In this document: piece by piece, positions 24,228 to 32,119 of the stretch | Numbering within the stretch: the first letter of the stretch is position 1 | Layout: each line of letters begins with the position of its first letter | Assembly (NCBI GenBank): GCA_028712225.1 | Contig: JAQTQN010000006.1 | Location: 1 to 40,094, forward strand | Reading direction: 5' to 3' | Length of the DNA stretch: 40,094 bases | DNA from: Methylobacter sp. | Lineage (GTDB): Bacteria; Pseudomonadota; Gammaproteobacteria; Methylococcales; Methylomonadaceae | Translations under genes and position numbers: made by a program | The notes under the pieces: generated by a model | What the model saw: the letters and a program-made list of their open reading frames with translations, nothing else | What the model was told of the DNA's origin: nothing | The model's database searches: none

Positions 24228-25547
24228 ATGTTGAAAAAGAAAAATATATTTGTTTTGTCCTTAGGGATAACCTTTGGCGTCATCATTGGCCTGTGCGGTA
24301 GTGTATTTGCAGAGAAAAATAATGGTGCTGCCGTAACAACAGACACGGAAGTACTTCCTTATGAAGACCTTCGCACCTTTACCGAAATTTTTGGCCGCAT
24401 CAAACAAGATTATGTCGAGCCTGTATCTGACAAAAAACTGTTGGAAGACGCAATACGAGGAATGTTAAGTGGATTGGATCCTCATTCCGCCTATTTAGCG
24501 GCTGACGAGTACCAGGAATTAAAAGAAGGAACGACTGGCCAATTTGGCGGCTTGGGCATAGAAGTCACGATGGAAAACGGCTTTATCAAGGTTGTCTCTC
24601 CTATTGACGATACGCCGGCGCAACGAGCAGGCCTTAAAACTGGCGATTTAATTGTCAAACTTGATGAGCAACCGGTAAAAGGCATGAGCTTAACCGATGC
24701 CGTCAAGCTTATGCGCGGCGAGCCCGGTAGCAAAATTTTGTTAACCATCGTCCGCGAAGGTGAAGAAGCCCCGCTAAAAATTACCTTGGTGCGCGACATA
24801 ATAAAAGTTAAAAGCGTAAAAAACCGCATGCTGGAAAAAGGCTACGGTTACTTGCGCATTAGCAGTTTTCAATCTGGAACTGGCGAAGGCCTTAAAGAAT
24901 CTCTTGCCGCACTCAAGAAAGAAAACGGTAGCGATTTGAAAGGTCTGGTGCTGGATTTAAGAAACAACCCCGGTGGTGTTCTTAATGCCGCAGTTGAAGT
25001 TAGCGACGCATTTATTAAAAGCGGCCTGATTGTTTACACCGAAGGCCGTATTGCCAACTCAGAAATGCGCTTCAATGCGGCTCCTGATGATTTATTAAAC
25101 GGTGCCCCGATTGTCGTACTGATTAATGCCGGTTCTGCCTCTGCATCGGAAATTGTTGCCGGTGCCTTACAAGACCAAAAACGTGCCGTCATCATGGGTG
25201 AAAAATCGTTTGGTAAAGGTTCAGTGCAAACCATCCTGCCGACCAGTAACGGCGCTGCAGTTAAATTAACCACGGCTCGCTATTTCACGCCTTCAGGGCG
25301 ATCTATTCAGGCCCAAGGCATTGAGCCGGATGTAGCTGTGGCTCGTGTTAAATTGGAATCCTTAGATAAAGGTGACTTTACACCTGTCAAAGAAGCCGAT
25401 TTATCCCGTCATTTGCAAAATGGTAATAAAACCGATGATGCAAAGAAAAACCCACAGGATGAGAAAAAAGACGAACCGCTTGAGATGAAAGACTACGCTC
25501 TATACGAAGCACTGAATTTGCTAAAAGGTATTAGCATTATTAAGTAG
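24228..25547 (+). CDS. ctpA: C-terminal processing peptidase (S41 family)
   Basis: Periplasmic serine protease with a Ser-Lys dyad that cleaves near the C-termini of envelope proteins. In Pseudomonas CtpA controls peptidoglycan endopeptidases. It has 439 residues: an N-terminal signal or anchor at about 7-29, a PDZ domain (about 95-180, with FGGLGIEV), and a protease core. The nucleophile is Ser305 in GSASASEI and the base is Lys330 in SFGKGSVQ, 25 residues apart as in Tsp/Prc. A hydrophilic Lys/Asp-rich segment lies near 395-420. It follows envC in the same direction and fits a cell-wall remodelling unit. Confidence 0.95.
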   Translation: MLKKKNIFVLSLGITFGVIIGLCGSVFAEKNNGAAVTTDTEVLPYEDLRTFTEIFGRIKQDYVEPVSDKKLLEDAIRGMLSGLDPHSAYLAADEYQELKEGTTGQFGGLGIEVTMENGFIKVVSPIDDTPAQRAGLKTGDLIVKLDEQPVKGMSLTDAVKLMRGEPGSKILLTIVREGEEAPLKITLVRDIIKVKSVKNRMLEKGYGYLRISSFQSGTGEGLKESLAALKKENGSDLKGLVLDLRNNPGGVLNAAVEVSDAFIKSGLIVYTEGRIANSEMRFNAAPDDLLNGAPIVVLINAGSASASEIVAGALQDQKRAVIMGEKSFGKGSVQTILPTSNGAAVKLTTARYFTPSGRSIQAQGIEPDVAVARVKLESLDKGDFTPVKEADLSRHLQNGNKTDDAKKNPQDEKKDEPLEMKDYALYEALNLLKGISIIK

Positions 25548-25558
25548 TTGTTGGTGAG

Positions 25559-25597
25559 AAACCGGAATCCGGCGTTTGCCGGGTTCCGGTTTTTTTA
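25559..25597 (+). terminator. Rho-independent terminator after ctpA
   Basis: A 15-bp stem (AAACCGGAATCCGGC with GCCGGGTTCCGGTTT, one G-T pair) is followed by a seven-T run, ending about 50 bases after the ctpA stop. Confidence 0.9.
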
Positions 25598-25669
25598 TGC
25601 GTAATGAATTAGTTCTACTTTGTCGGATTAAGAACAATGCCGTTATGCCCCTTGAGGGTATTTATGTGG

Positions 25670-25725
25670 GGATAGTGGCTTCGAGCTATCCATGTAAACT
25701 GGATTTCGGCAATCCCTGTCGAAAT
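25670..25725. repeat. REP-like palindromic element
   Basis: Two adjacent hairpins: GGATAG...CTATCC (25670-25691), then ATTTCG...CGAAAT (25703-25725) around GCAATCCCTGT. The second resembles the dispersed palindromes of the CCGGCAATCCCTGCCGG type found between genes in many proteobacterial genomes. Only one copy is in this window, so repetition is inferred from the pattern. Confidence 0.4.
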
Positions 25726-25811
25726 GCCGGTCTTTTGAAGTCATCTGACAAAATAGGGAGATATGCGCCAGTAATCTAGCCAAGTGATGAAATCAGGGGA
25801 TAGGAAAGCGC

Positions 25812-26030
25812 GTGAGAGCAACGGCTGAAAAAATGAAGATGCGAAAGAAAAACATCAATCAAACCGATTTGTTCGATTTGGTGGAACAGATTATTCAGTT
25901 GGAGAAAATAAACTCTGAATTGAATGCGACATTCGCACTGGGGGCAATGGAGTTAAAGCTAGGTGATACAAAGATGAGAAAAAGTGACGCCCTAAAGTGG
26001 GTGCAATCCTCTATAGATTCGATAATTTAA
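25812..26030 (+). CDS. Small hypothetical protein
   Basis: A 72-codon frame from a GTG start with AGGA about 7-8 bases upstream. I do not recognise the family. The product is basic at its N-terminus (MRATAEKMKMRKKN) and then amphipathic and helix-rich, with LVEQIIQLEKIN as a possible short coiled coil. It has no signal peptide, no membrane segment and no cysteine. It lies alone between the ctpA terminator and the tRNA gene, in a stretch with repeats. A later ATG at 25833 or 25839 is possible. The good ribosome site argues that it is translated, but it could be a decayed remnant. Confidence 0.45.
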   Translation: MRATAEKMKMRKKNINQTDLFDLVEQIIQLEKINSELNATFALGAMELKLGDTKMRKSDALKWVQSSIDSII

Positions 26031-26240
26031 ACCATCATCCTATATGGGTATTTTTAGTTTGCGTACAAAGAAGACATTTAACCAAACAATATTTAATAGG
26101 GCAGGGTAATACCGGCCTTTTTTATGCGTGGGGATTAAAGCAAGATTATTTTTTAAATCTGAGCTGCGCGTAGAAACTACGACAGCATTTTGAAATCAAG
26201 CTCATTTTTTCATGCGAAACAATGAGTTAATTAAATAAAT
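26031..26240. other. Non-coding stretch with a duplicated terminator-like tract
   Basis: AT-rich, no gene seen. It contains CCGGCC followed by TTTTTTATGCGT (26118-26129). The same 12-mer follows the ctpA terminator stem at 25591-25602, so the two flank the hypothetical ORF about 527 bp apart. Confidence 0.5.
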
Positions 26241-26328
26241 TGGCGGAGGGGAAGGGATTCGAACCCTTGATACGTTGCCGTATACACACTTTCCAGGCGT
26301 GCGCCTTCAGCCGCTCGGCCACCTCTCC
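26241..26328 (-). tRNA. tRNA-Ser (anticodon GGA)
   Basis: An 88-base class II tRNA with encoded CCA. The minus strand begins GGAGAGGTGGCCGAGC, has the anticodon loop CTGGAAA (GGA, reading UCC and UCU), a long variable arm TGTATACGGCAACGTATC, and the T loop TTCGAAT closed by AAGGG/CCCTT. The acceptor stem pairs GGAGAGG with CCCCTCC, leaving an A-C mismatch at position 5-68. The variable arm is the same as in E. coli tRNA-Ser(GGA). It lies between astE-like and hypothetical genes and is transcribed with the minus-strand genes. Confidence 0.96.
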
Positions 26329-26450
26329 ACAATCCCCCCAATAGCTTGAAAGGCCGCGTAGGATAATCGATTTCGGCTTTGGTTGCAAACCGGTGGCCTT
26401 ACTCAAGTCCGTAGAGGCAATGCTGTTAAGCCGAGCATGATTCGGCAAGC

Positions 26451-27461
26451 TCACGGTGGTGATAACGGTAGGCGCTCCATTAGATAACACAGGCAATCCT
26501 GCCGGATTATCCGTTCGTCCAGGGTCAGCATTGCCGGGACTACGTTGCAGCGTGTCAGCAACTCGCCGTTGCGTACTTCAAAAAATCGTTCCGCTACACA
26601 GTTCCCATCTTCATCCAGTACTTGCAGAGGCATGTTGGTTTGCCTGGTTGTGCCTAAGCGAGTTCCGGCTGGGATTTCAGTGAAATTGAGGTGGTCAATT
26701 GCTGGTTCCAGACTGAGATCAACATCGGCCGTACCGAATTTAAAGCTGATGTACTCGGGGATTTTGACCAGTCCGATGGTGTGGAATAAATCAAGATCGT
26801 GAGCGGCGACCGGGTGGGCTGGGAAGTTGGTCAGGTGCAGGCAGGCCTCGACCAAGCCGACGGCGCGCGCAATACCTTCCGGATTGCCGGGCTTGCTGCA
26901 TTCAATCGCAATGGCCGGGCACAGTTTGGCAAATGCGGCGGACTGTGTGCCTTTGGGGCGAATGAAGTACACCGCGATGCGGGAAAACAAGGTCGCCAGA
27001 TGCAGAAAACGCTGGTCGAGCGTGTTGACGCAAGCGTAATTTGGATTAAGGCCGGTATTGTTGTGAATGTCGATACTGGCAAATACGCCGCGCTGCTGCA
27101 TCTCATTGATTACTGCTTGGGTCATCGCTTGTTGCTTCGGGGCATCGTGTTCGCTGCCTGGCCAGATGCGGTTGAAATCGGGCTGGCCGTCCAGCCTGCG
27201 TACACCTTCGCGAGCCGCCGTAACGTTGCCGACGAAAATGGACAAGGCGCGCGGTAGTTCGCGTTTGGCATATTTTTTTAATACTTGTTGAATCGTTTTC
27301 AGTCCTGTGTCTTCATTACCGTGCAACAAGATCGCGACGAACACCGCAGGCTGCTGACGTCCGGCTAAGTGCATCAGCGTGGGTTGCGGCAAGATGGTAT
27401 GCAGTTGCCGGGCGTCAACGTCTAAAAAGCCGTCAGGTACATGATCGATAATTTTCAGCAT
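26451..27461 (-). CDS. AstE/aspartoacylase-like zinc hydrolase
   Basis: Member of the succinylglutamate desuccinylase/aspartoacylase (M14-related) family, which cleaves N-acyl amides of amino acids or C-terminal residues. It has 336 residues. Zinc ligands fit His47 and Glu50 (LLHGNEDTG) and His133 (DIHNNTG). The substrate segment DFNRIWPG is at 95-102, and Glu187 in ECSKPGNPEG is the likely catalytic acid. No ast operon is present, so arginine catabolism is not suggested. It begins 15 bases after the GCS2 ligase, with GGAAG before its ATG, so the two form a unit. The pairing suggests that it hydrolyses the ligase product or a related amide, which is inference. Confidence 0.85.
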   Translation of the reverse strand: MLKIIDHVPDGFLDVDARQLHTILPQPTLMHLAGRQQPAVFVAILLHGNEDTGLKTIQQVLKKYAKRELPRALSIFVGNVTAAREGVRRLDGQPDFNRIWPGSEHDAPKQQAMTQAVINEMQQRGVFASIDIHNNTGLNPNYACVNTLDQRFLHLATLFSRIAVYFIRPKGTQSAAFAKLCPAIAIECSKPGNPEGIARAVGLVEACLHLTNFPAHPVAAHDLDLFHTIGLVKIPEYISFKFGTADVDLSLEPAIDHLNFTEIPAGTRLGTTRQTNMPLQVLDEDGNCVAERFFEVRNGELLTRCNVVPAMLTLDERIIRQDCLCYLMERLPLSPP

Positions 27462-27476
27462 GGTGCTTCCAAATAA

Positions 27477-28901
27477 TTAAATAGCCCATTCATGTACGGG
27501 CATGCCGCTATATTGGTGTTCCAGGTAGGCGGCGGTAAGGCTGAAAAAATCACGGCCATGTGCATCGATATAAGCGCGTTGCCAGGCAGCGCCGTTTTGG
27601 CCGGAACGAACTCGGGAATGCAAAATGGCAAGGTAACGCTGGCGATCTTCCTCAGCGATCCCTAGCATTTTCAAGCCTTGCGCAGCGATCGGCAACAGTT
27701 CGTCCAGTAACAAATCGCGGACGTTATATTGCTTGCCGTCCAGCCACTGTAGCTGAGCATCCAGCCCATCACGCGCAGCCAAGTAAAAATTGTCGCGCGC
27801 GGTTTCAAATGATAAATCCCTTTCCGGCGGCGTTTTTAAGTTTGCCAGAAAACAGGCCGCACCTAAATACAATGCTGCGTTAGCGACCATGTCGCTAATA
27901 CTGGGGCCTGCAGGCATAACGCGGTGTTCGACGCGCAAATGCGCTGTGCCCTCGGCATCGAAGCCAATCAACGGGCGATTCCAACGCCAGATGGTCCCGT
28001 TGTGGAAGCGCAGATGTTGTAGTTCACTGGCTTCACCGTGGAAATTAATCGGCAACAGTACGGGATAGCTCGCCAGGTTTTCTTGAAAGCATTCTTCGGG
28101 GCTAGTTGAGATATATCCCGAACCAAAGCTCACTCGTTGCGCACCTGACTGGGCGTCATTGCCAGTGTTCGCGACTTGTTCGAATACCGGAATACGCGTT
28201 TCATCCCACAACGATTTTTCGAACAAAAACGGCGAATTGGCAGCAATCGCAACCAGCGGCGCGGACAGCAGTAATGAGGCATTAAAATAACGCGAAAATT
28301 GTTTGGCCGGTGCTTGCAGATGGACTTGGAACGAAGTGGTTGCAGCTTCCAACATAACATCATGGTGGCTGACTATTAATCGCTCGCGGCCCTGAATATC
28401 CAGCCGAATTGGGAGGCCACTGCGGGCCTTGATAACTTGTTCATTCAATGCTAGATAGCGCTTGAATGGCGAAATATTGGCCAAACATAAATCGGCATTA
28501 CGCAAGGTAGGTAGTGTGCCGATCATAATCAGCGTGGCTTCCAGCTCATGTGCCACGTGCAGGCAACGCCGCCAGGTATTGCTCAGCTCTGCTTCCAAAC
28601 GGCTTAAAGCGAAACCTTGCAAACTCTGCGGAGTGCCGTTGAGTTCAATATTAAAGCGCGACAATTCCGGCACCACCAGCGGGTTGTTAATACGCTCAAG
28701 GAAAGTCGTGTTGATTGGTGCAGGAAAATGATTGTGATCCAGTAGCCAGGCTTCGAGTTCAAACCCGGTGACATGGGCTTGATCATCGAAGTTTCCGGAA
28801 TTAAGCATCTTGCCGAGTAATACTGTTTCCTGCCGCAAATGAGCCTGGAAAACTGCATAGTCTTCAGCTGAGAATTCAATGTTGCTGATTTCTTGGCCCA
28901 T
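27477..28901 (-). CDS. GCS2-family carboxylate-amine ligase (glutamate-cysteine ligase-like)
   Basis: ATP-dependent ligase of the GCS2 family (glutamine-synthetase fold), whose members join glutamate or similar acids to an amine such as cysteine. It has 474 residues from the ATG at 28901. The ATG six bases upstream lies too close to the GGGGAA ribosome site. The Mg/ATP-side motif HVTGFELEAWLLD is near 43-55, ELSRFNIELNG near 77-87 and HLRVEHRVMPAGPSISD near 322-338. It is longer than YbdK-type ligases (about 370). It could be the cell's GshA, but coupling to an AstE-like hydrolase and the lack of gshB point to a different product. The REP-like element lies directly upstream. Confidence 0.82.
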   Translation of the reverse strand: MGQEISNIEFSAEDYAVFQAHLRQETVLLGKMLNSGNFDDQAHVTGFELEAWLLDHNHFPAPINTTFLERINNPLVVPELSRFNIELNGTPQSLQGFALSRLEAELSNTWRRCLHVAHELEATLIMIGTLPTLRNADLCLANISPFKRYLALNEQVIKARSGLPIRLDIQGRERLIVSHHDVMLEAATTSFQVHLQAPAKQFSRYFNASLLLSAPLVAIAANSPFLFEKSLWDETRIPVFEQVANTGNDAQSGAQRVSFGSGYISTSPEECFQENLASYPVLLPINFHGEASELQHLRFHNGTIWRWNRPLIGFDAEGTAHLRVEHRVMPAGPSISDMVANAALYLGAACFLANLKTPPERDLSFETARDNFYLAARDGLDAQLQWLDGKQYNVRDLLLDELLPIAAQGLKMLGIAEEDRQRYLAILHSRVRSGQNGAAWQRAYIDAHGRDFFSLTAAYLEHQYSGMPVHEWAI

Positions 28902-28924
28902 GTGCATTTCCCCGTGTCAACAAG

Positions 28925-29004
28925 GTAGGAGCGGGCCGTGCCCGCGATAGCTTAAAACGTTTTAAGATTTTCCTTAATCGCTCACAGGCAAGGCCTGCTC
29001 CTAC
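28925..29004. repeat. GTAGGAGC / GCTCCTAC palindromic repeat element
   Basis: An 80-bp element has 12-bp terminal inverted repeats matching at 11 positions (GTAGGAGCGGGC and its complement), an internal GGGC-CGT-GCCC hairpin and a TTAAAACGTTTTAA palindrome. This is the type of dispersed intergenic palindrome common in pseudomonads and methylotrophs. It fills almost all of the gap between uup and the GCS2 gene. Confidence 0.65.
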
Positions 29005-29016
29005 AACGTTTAACGA

Positions 29017-30918
29017 TTAGCTTTTCTGCGCTTCGAGTTCGTCCCAGCGCATAAAGGTTTGCTCCAGCTTTTCTTCCGTTTGTTTTAATTCGTCCAAGGT
29101 TTTTGCTATCACCGCTTGATCCTGTTTGTAGAAATTAGCGTTACTGATTTGCTGGGTTAACTCGGCTTGCCGGGTTTCCAGTTGGTCAATTAATGCGGGC
29201 AATTTATCCAGCTCTTGCTGTTCTTTAAAGCTGAGTTTTTTCTTAGGTGTGGCAGGCGCGACAAACGTAGTCGATTTAGTCGGTTTTTCCGCTATCGGTT
29301 TTTTAGCGGCTTCAGTTTTCTTGACGCTTTCGCAATAAGCTATCCAATCGGTATAACCGCCAATGAATTCTTGCACCTCGCCATTGCCTTCAAGCACGAA
29401 TACGCTGGTGACGACGTTATCCAAAAAGGCGCGGTCATGGCTGACTAATAACAAGGTGCCATCGTAGTTGACCAGTTTTTCTTCCAGCAATTCGAGGGTT
29501 TCTAAATCAAGGTCGTTGGTCGGCTCATCCATCACGATCAGGTTGGCAGGTTTGGTAAATAAACGCGCTAACAATAAGCGGTTTTTTTCGCCGCCCGATA
29601 AACTTTTTACCGGTGAACGCGCTCTGGCCGGGGCGAACAAGAAGTCGCCTAAATAAGACATAACATGACGTCTGTTACCGGCGATGTCGACAAAGTCGTT
29701 GCCATCTGCCACGGTATCGGCCACGGATATTTCCGGATCAAGTTGATCGCGGAGCTGGTCGAAATAGGCGATTTCCAGCTTGGTGCCTTGATCGACGGTG
29801 CCGCTATCGGGTTCCAGTTGTTTGAGCAGTAACTTTAATAAAGTCGATTTGCCAGCACCGTTAGGGCCGATCAGGCCGATTTTGTCGCCGCGTTGAATAA
29901 GTGTGGAAAATTTATTGATAATTTGGCGGTCTTGATAAGCAAAGCTGATGTCGGTGACTTCAATAACTTTTTTGCCGGAAGCATCGCCGCGTCCCAAGGT
30001 CAGTTTGCTGGTGCCTTGTTGATTACGGCGCTGGGCGCGTTCGTCGCGCAGTTTTTCCAAAGCTCTAACGCGGCCTTCGTTGCGTGTCCGGCGGGCTTTA
30101 ACGCCTTGGCGAATCCAGACTTCTTCTTCAGCTAATTTTTTATCGAATTCGGCATTTTGGTTGGCTTCGTCTTCAAGCGCGGCGGCTTTGCGACGCAAAT
30201 AATCGTCATAAGTACCTTGCCAGGAGACTAAATTGCCTCGGTCGAGATCGATAATTCGCGTTGCCAGTTTTTGCAAAAAGGCCCGGTCATGCGTTACAAA
30301 CAACACCGCGCCCTGAAAATTAAGCATTTGTTCTTCCAACCAGGCGATGCTTTCAAAGTCCAAGTGGTTGGTCGGCTCATCGAGCAGTAATACTTCGGGC
30401 TCGATTACCAAGGCTCGGGCCAACGCTACACGGCGCTTCCAGCCGCCGGACAAGCCGCTGATTTTAAGTTCGCCGGGCAAATCCAGCTTGGTTAAGGTGG
30501 TTTCAACCCGTTGCTGAAAATGCCAGCCGTTGTGGGCTTCCAATTTGTGCTGCAGATCACCAAGCTCTTGCAAGGCTTTGTCATCATCGTACGACATGGT
30601 CATGGACAGCGCATGATAACGGGTAATCCAACTGCCTAAATCGCCTAAACCACCGGCGACCGCATCGTAAATGGTGGCATCGTCAGGTAAGTCCGGGGCT
30701 TGTTCCAGCCAAGCCAGTCTTAGTTCCGGTTGCCGCCAAATGTCACCGTGATCGGGCAGAATATCGCCGGCGATAATTTTCATTAACGTGGACTTGCCTT
30801 CGCCGTTGCGGCCCAATAAGCCGACTCTCTCGCCAGGATCGAGCTGGAATTCAGCATCCTTTAGTAAAGCATGAGTACCGAAAGCGATGGAGACATTGGT
30901 TAAGCGTAATAAAGGCAT
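29017..30918 (-). CDS. uup: ABC-F ATPase Uup
   Basis: Soluble ABC-F protein with two ATPase domains and no membrane part. Uup acts at the ribosome and affects transposon excision and replication tolerance in E. coli. It has 633 residues, like E. coli Uup (635). Walker A motifs GRNGEGKST (36-44) and GPNGAGKST, signatures LSGGWKRR and LSGGEKNR, and two LLDEPTNHLD/VMDEPTNDLD Walker B blocks are present. The C-terminal coiled coil (about 560-633, rich in Glu, Gln and Leu) is the Uup-specific domain, which separates it from EttA and YheS. It starts one base after the cinA-like stop. Confidence 0.94.
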   Translation of the reverse strand: MPLLRLTNVSIAFGTHALLKDAEFQLDPGERVGLLGRNGEGKSTLMKIIAGDILPDHGDIWRQPELRLAWLEQAPDLPDDATIYDAVAGGLGDLGSWITRYHALSMTMSYDDDKALQELGDLQHKLEAHNGWHFQQRVETTLTKLDLPGELKISGLSGGWKRRVALARALVIEPEVLLLDEPTNHLDFESIAWLEEQMLNFQGAVLFVTHDRAFLQKLATRIIDLDRGNLVSWQGTYDDYLRRKAAALEDEANQNAEFDKKLAEEEVWIRQGVKARRTRNEGRVRALEKLRDERAQRRNQQGTSKLTLGRGDASGKKVIEVTDISFAYQDRQIINKFSTLIQRGDKIGLIGPNGAGKSTLLKLLLKQLEPDSGTVDQGTKLEIAYFDQLRDQLDPEISVADTVADGNDFVDIAGNRRHVMSYLGDFLFAPARARSPVKSLSGGEKNRLLLARLFTKPANLIVMDEPTNDLDLETLELLEEKLVNYDGTLLLVSHDRAFLDNVVTSVFVLEGNGEVQEFIGGYTDWIAYCESVKKTEAAKKPIAEKPTKSTTFVAPATPKKKLSFKEQQELDKLPALIDQLETRQAELTQQISNANFYKQDQAVIAKTLDELKQTEEKLEQTFMRWDELEAQKS

Positions 30919-30919
30919 A

Positions 30920-32119
30920 TCAGAGATCTTTGTGTTGTAAAAAGCGTCTTAATAAATCCAGGGCCAGTAAGGCTGCCTGGTGTTGTTTGCGTTTGCCGGG
31001 ACCGGCCACGGTGCGTGTGGTTTGATGAAATTGGTGTCCAGTAAGGAGGACATTATATAGAACGATGGCGCTATCCTTGTCTTGAATTGCGCTTAAGTCG
31101 GCATCATGCAGTTGCACCAGCACAAAATCAGCGCCGCTTTGCGCTTGTGTAGCCATGGCGATGTTTTTTGCGACTGCCCAAAAGTCATCGTTGTTGATGG
31201 TCGAGGTTTGTTGATAGCGAGCTTCCAGTAACCAAGGCAGCGCTGTGCAGTAGCTGGCTATCATGCCTTGACTGACGGTTTCGACCACAGCCAGCGTGTG
31301 TTTGCCATCGATCATTAGCTGATTCAGTACGGTAATTAAATCGCCACCTTCCGCTCCCAAGCCATCAATCGCAAATACCTCATCGCCAATTTGTTTGGCA
31401 ATGGACTTCACTAAATCTTCAATAGCTGCTGACGGGTAATCATGTGGAAACAACAGCTTGGTTTGCACTTCGGCCAAGCTGGCGCGAAAGCCAAGTTGCA
31501 CATTATCGGGGATAGCTATCGGCTTAATGCGCTGCTGCAGGTCCGATTCGCCGATGCCGATGGTTTTAATGGTAATCAATGTTTGCGGCTGCAACACAAA
31601 GCGTTGTTGCAGCGTAGCTTGTACTTTTTCCAAATACATATGGCGCATTTCCGAAGGCACACCGGGCATGAATACAAACCGGCAGCGACCGGCTTTTAAT
31701 GCAAAACCAGGCGCGGTGCCCCATTCGTTATCCAGTCGTAACGCACCTTGGGGCAGCATCGCTTGTTTGCGGTTGGAGTCGGGCATGACTCGGTTACGGC
31801 GATCGAAAAACTGTTTGATTTGCGCAAAAGCGATTTCGTCAAATTCCAGCTGCAAGCCAAAAGCTTGGGCGACGGCTTCGGTAGTTAAGTCATCAGTGGT
31901 CGGCCCCAAGCCGCCGGTACATAGACAGCAATCAGCACGCTGGGAAACTTCTCGCAGCAACGTTACCAAATCGTCAAGTTTGTCGCCTACCGAGGTATGC
32001 CGGGTTACCGTAAAACCTAACTGCACAGCCTCTTGTGCCAGCCACGCAGCATTGCTATCGACGACTTGCCCGGTAACGACTTCTTCGCCTTGAGAGAAAA
32101 TTTCCAGTGTCGGGTTCAT
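30920..32119 (-). CDS. CinA-like protein with degenerate nicotinamide-nucleotide amidase domain
   Basis: CinA/COG1058 family. The N-terminal MoCF-like domain acts in pyridine-nucleotide repair (ADP-ribose or NMN handling). There are 399 residues. The start at 32119 is fixed by an ATGA overlap with the transporter gene, against a longer in-frame start at 32149. The N-terminal domain is intact: GEEVVTGQVVDSN at 11-23, GGLGPTTDDLT at 69-79 and MPGVPSEM. The C-terminal PncC-type domain has lost its ESCTGG signature, which reads ETVSQG at 280-285. It should therefore lack NMN deamidase activity, although a normal C-terminal fold may remain. It lies one base before uup. Confidence 0.88.
   Translation of the reverse strand: MNPTLEIFSQGEEVVTGQVVDSNAAWLAQEAVQLGFTVTRHTSVGDKLDDLVTLLREVSQRADCCLCTGGLGPTTDDLTTEAVAQAFGLQLEFDEIAFAQIKQFFDRRNRVMPDSNRKQAMLPQGALRLDNEWGTAPGFALKAGRCRFVFMPGVPSEMRHMYLEKVQATLQQRFVLQPQTLITIKTIGIGESDLQQRIKPIAIPDNVQLGFRASLAEVQTKLLFPHDYPSAAIEDLVKSIAKQIGDEVFAIDGLGAEGGDLITVLNQLMIDGKHTLAVVETVSQGMIASYCTALPWLLEARYQQTSTINNDDFWAVAKNIAMATQAQSGADFVLVQLHDADLSAIQDKDSAIVLYNVLLTGHQFHQTTRTVAGPGKRKQHQAALLALDLLRRFLQHKDL

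Noticed and set aside
25576-25779. 67-codon plus-strand frame after ctpA
   Set aside because: It starts inside the ctpA terminator hairpin and reads through the REP-like element. No supporting motif.
25600-25811. Possible riboswitch or small RNA between ctpA and the small hypothetical gene
   Set aside because: The hairpins resemble a dispersed palindromic repeat, and I cannot match them to any known aptamer core.
26227-26496. 89-codon minus-strand frame covering the tRNA-Ser region
   Set aside because: It is a translation straight through the tRNA gene (the AERLKAHAW-type product is a well-known artefact of serine tRNA genes) and overlaps the end of the AstE-like gene.
26799-27257. 152-codon plus-strand frame antisense to the AstE-like gene
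   Set aside because: Shadow of the hydrolase gene, whose zinc motifs are clear on the other strand. No recognisable domain.
31458-32093. 211-codon plus-strand frame, the longest antisense frame in the window
   Set aside because: It lies wholly antisense inside the cinA-like gene, whose N-terminal motifs are intact, and has a Ser/Arg/Cys-rich composition typical of shadow frames.
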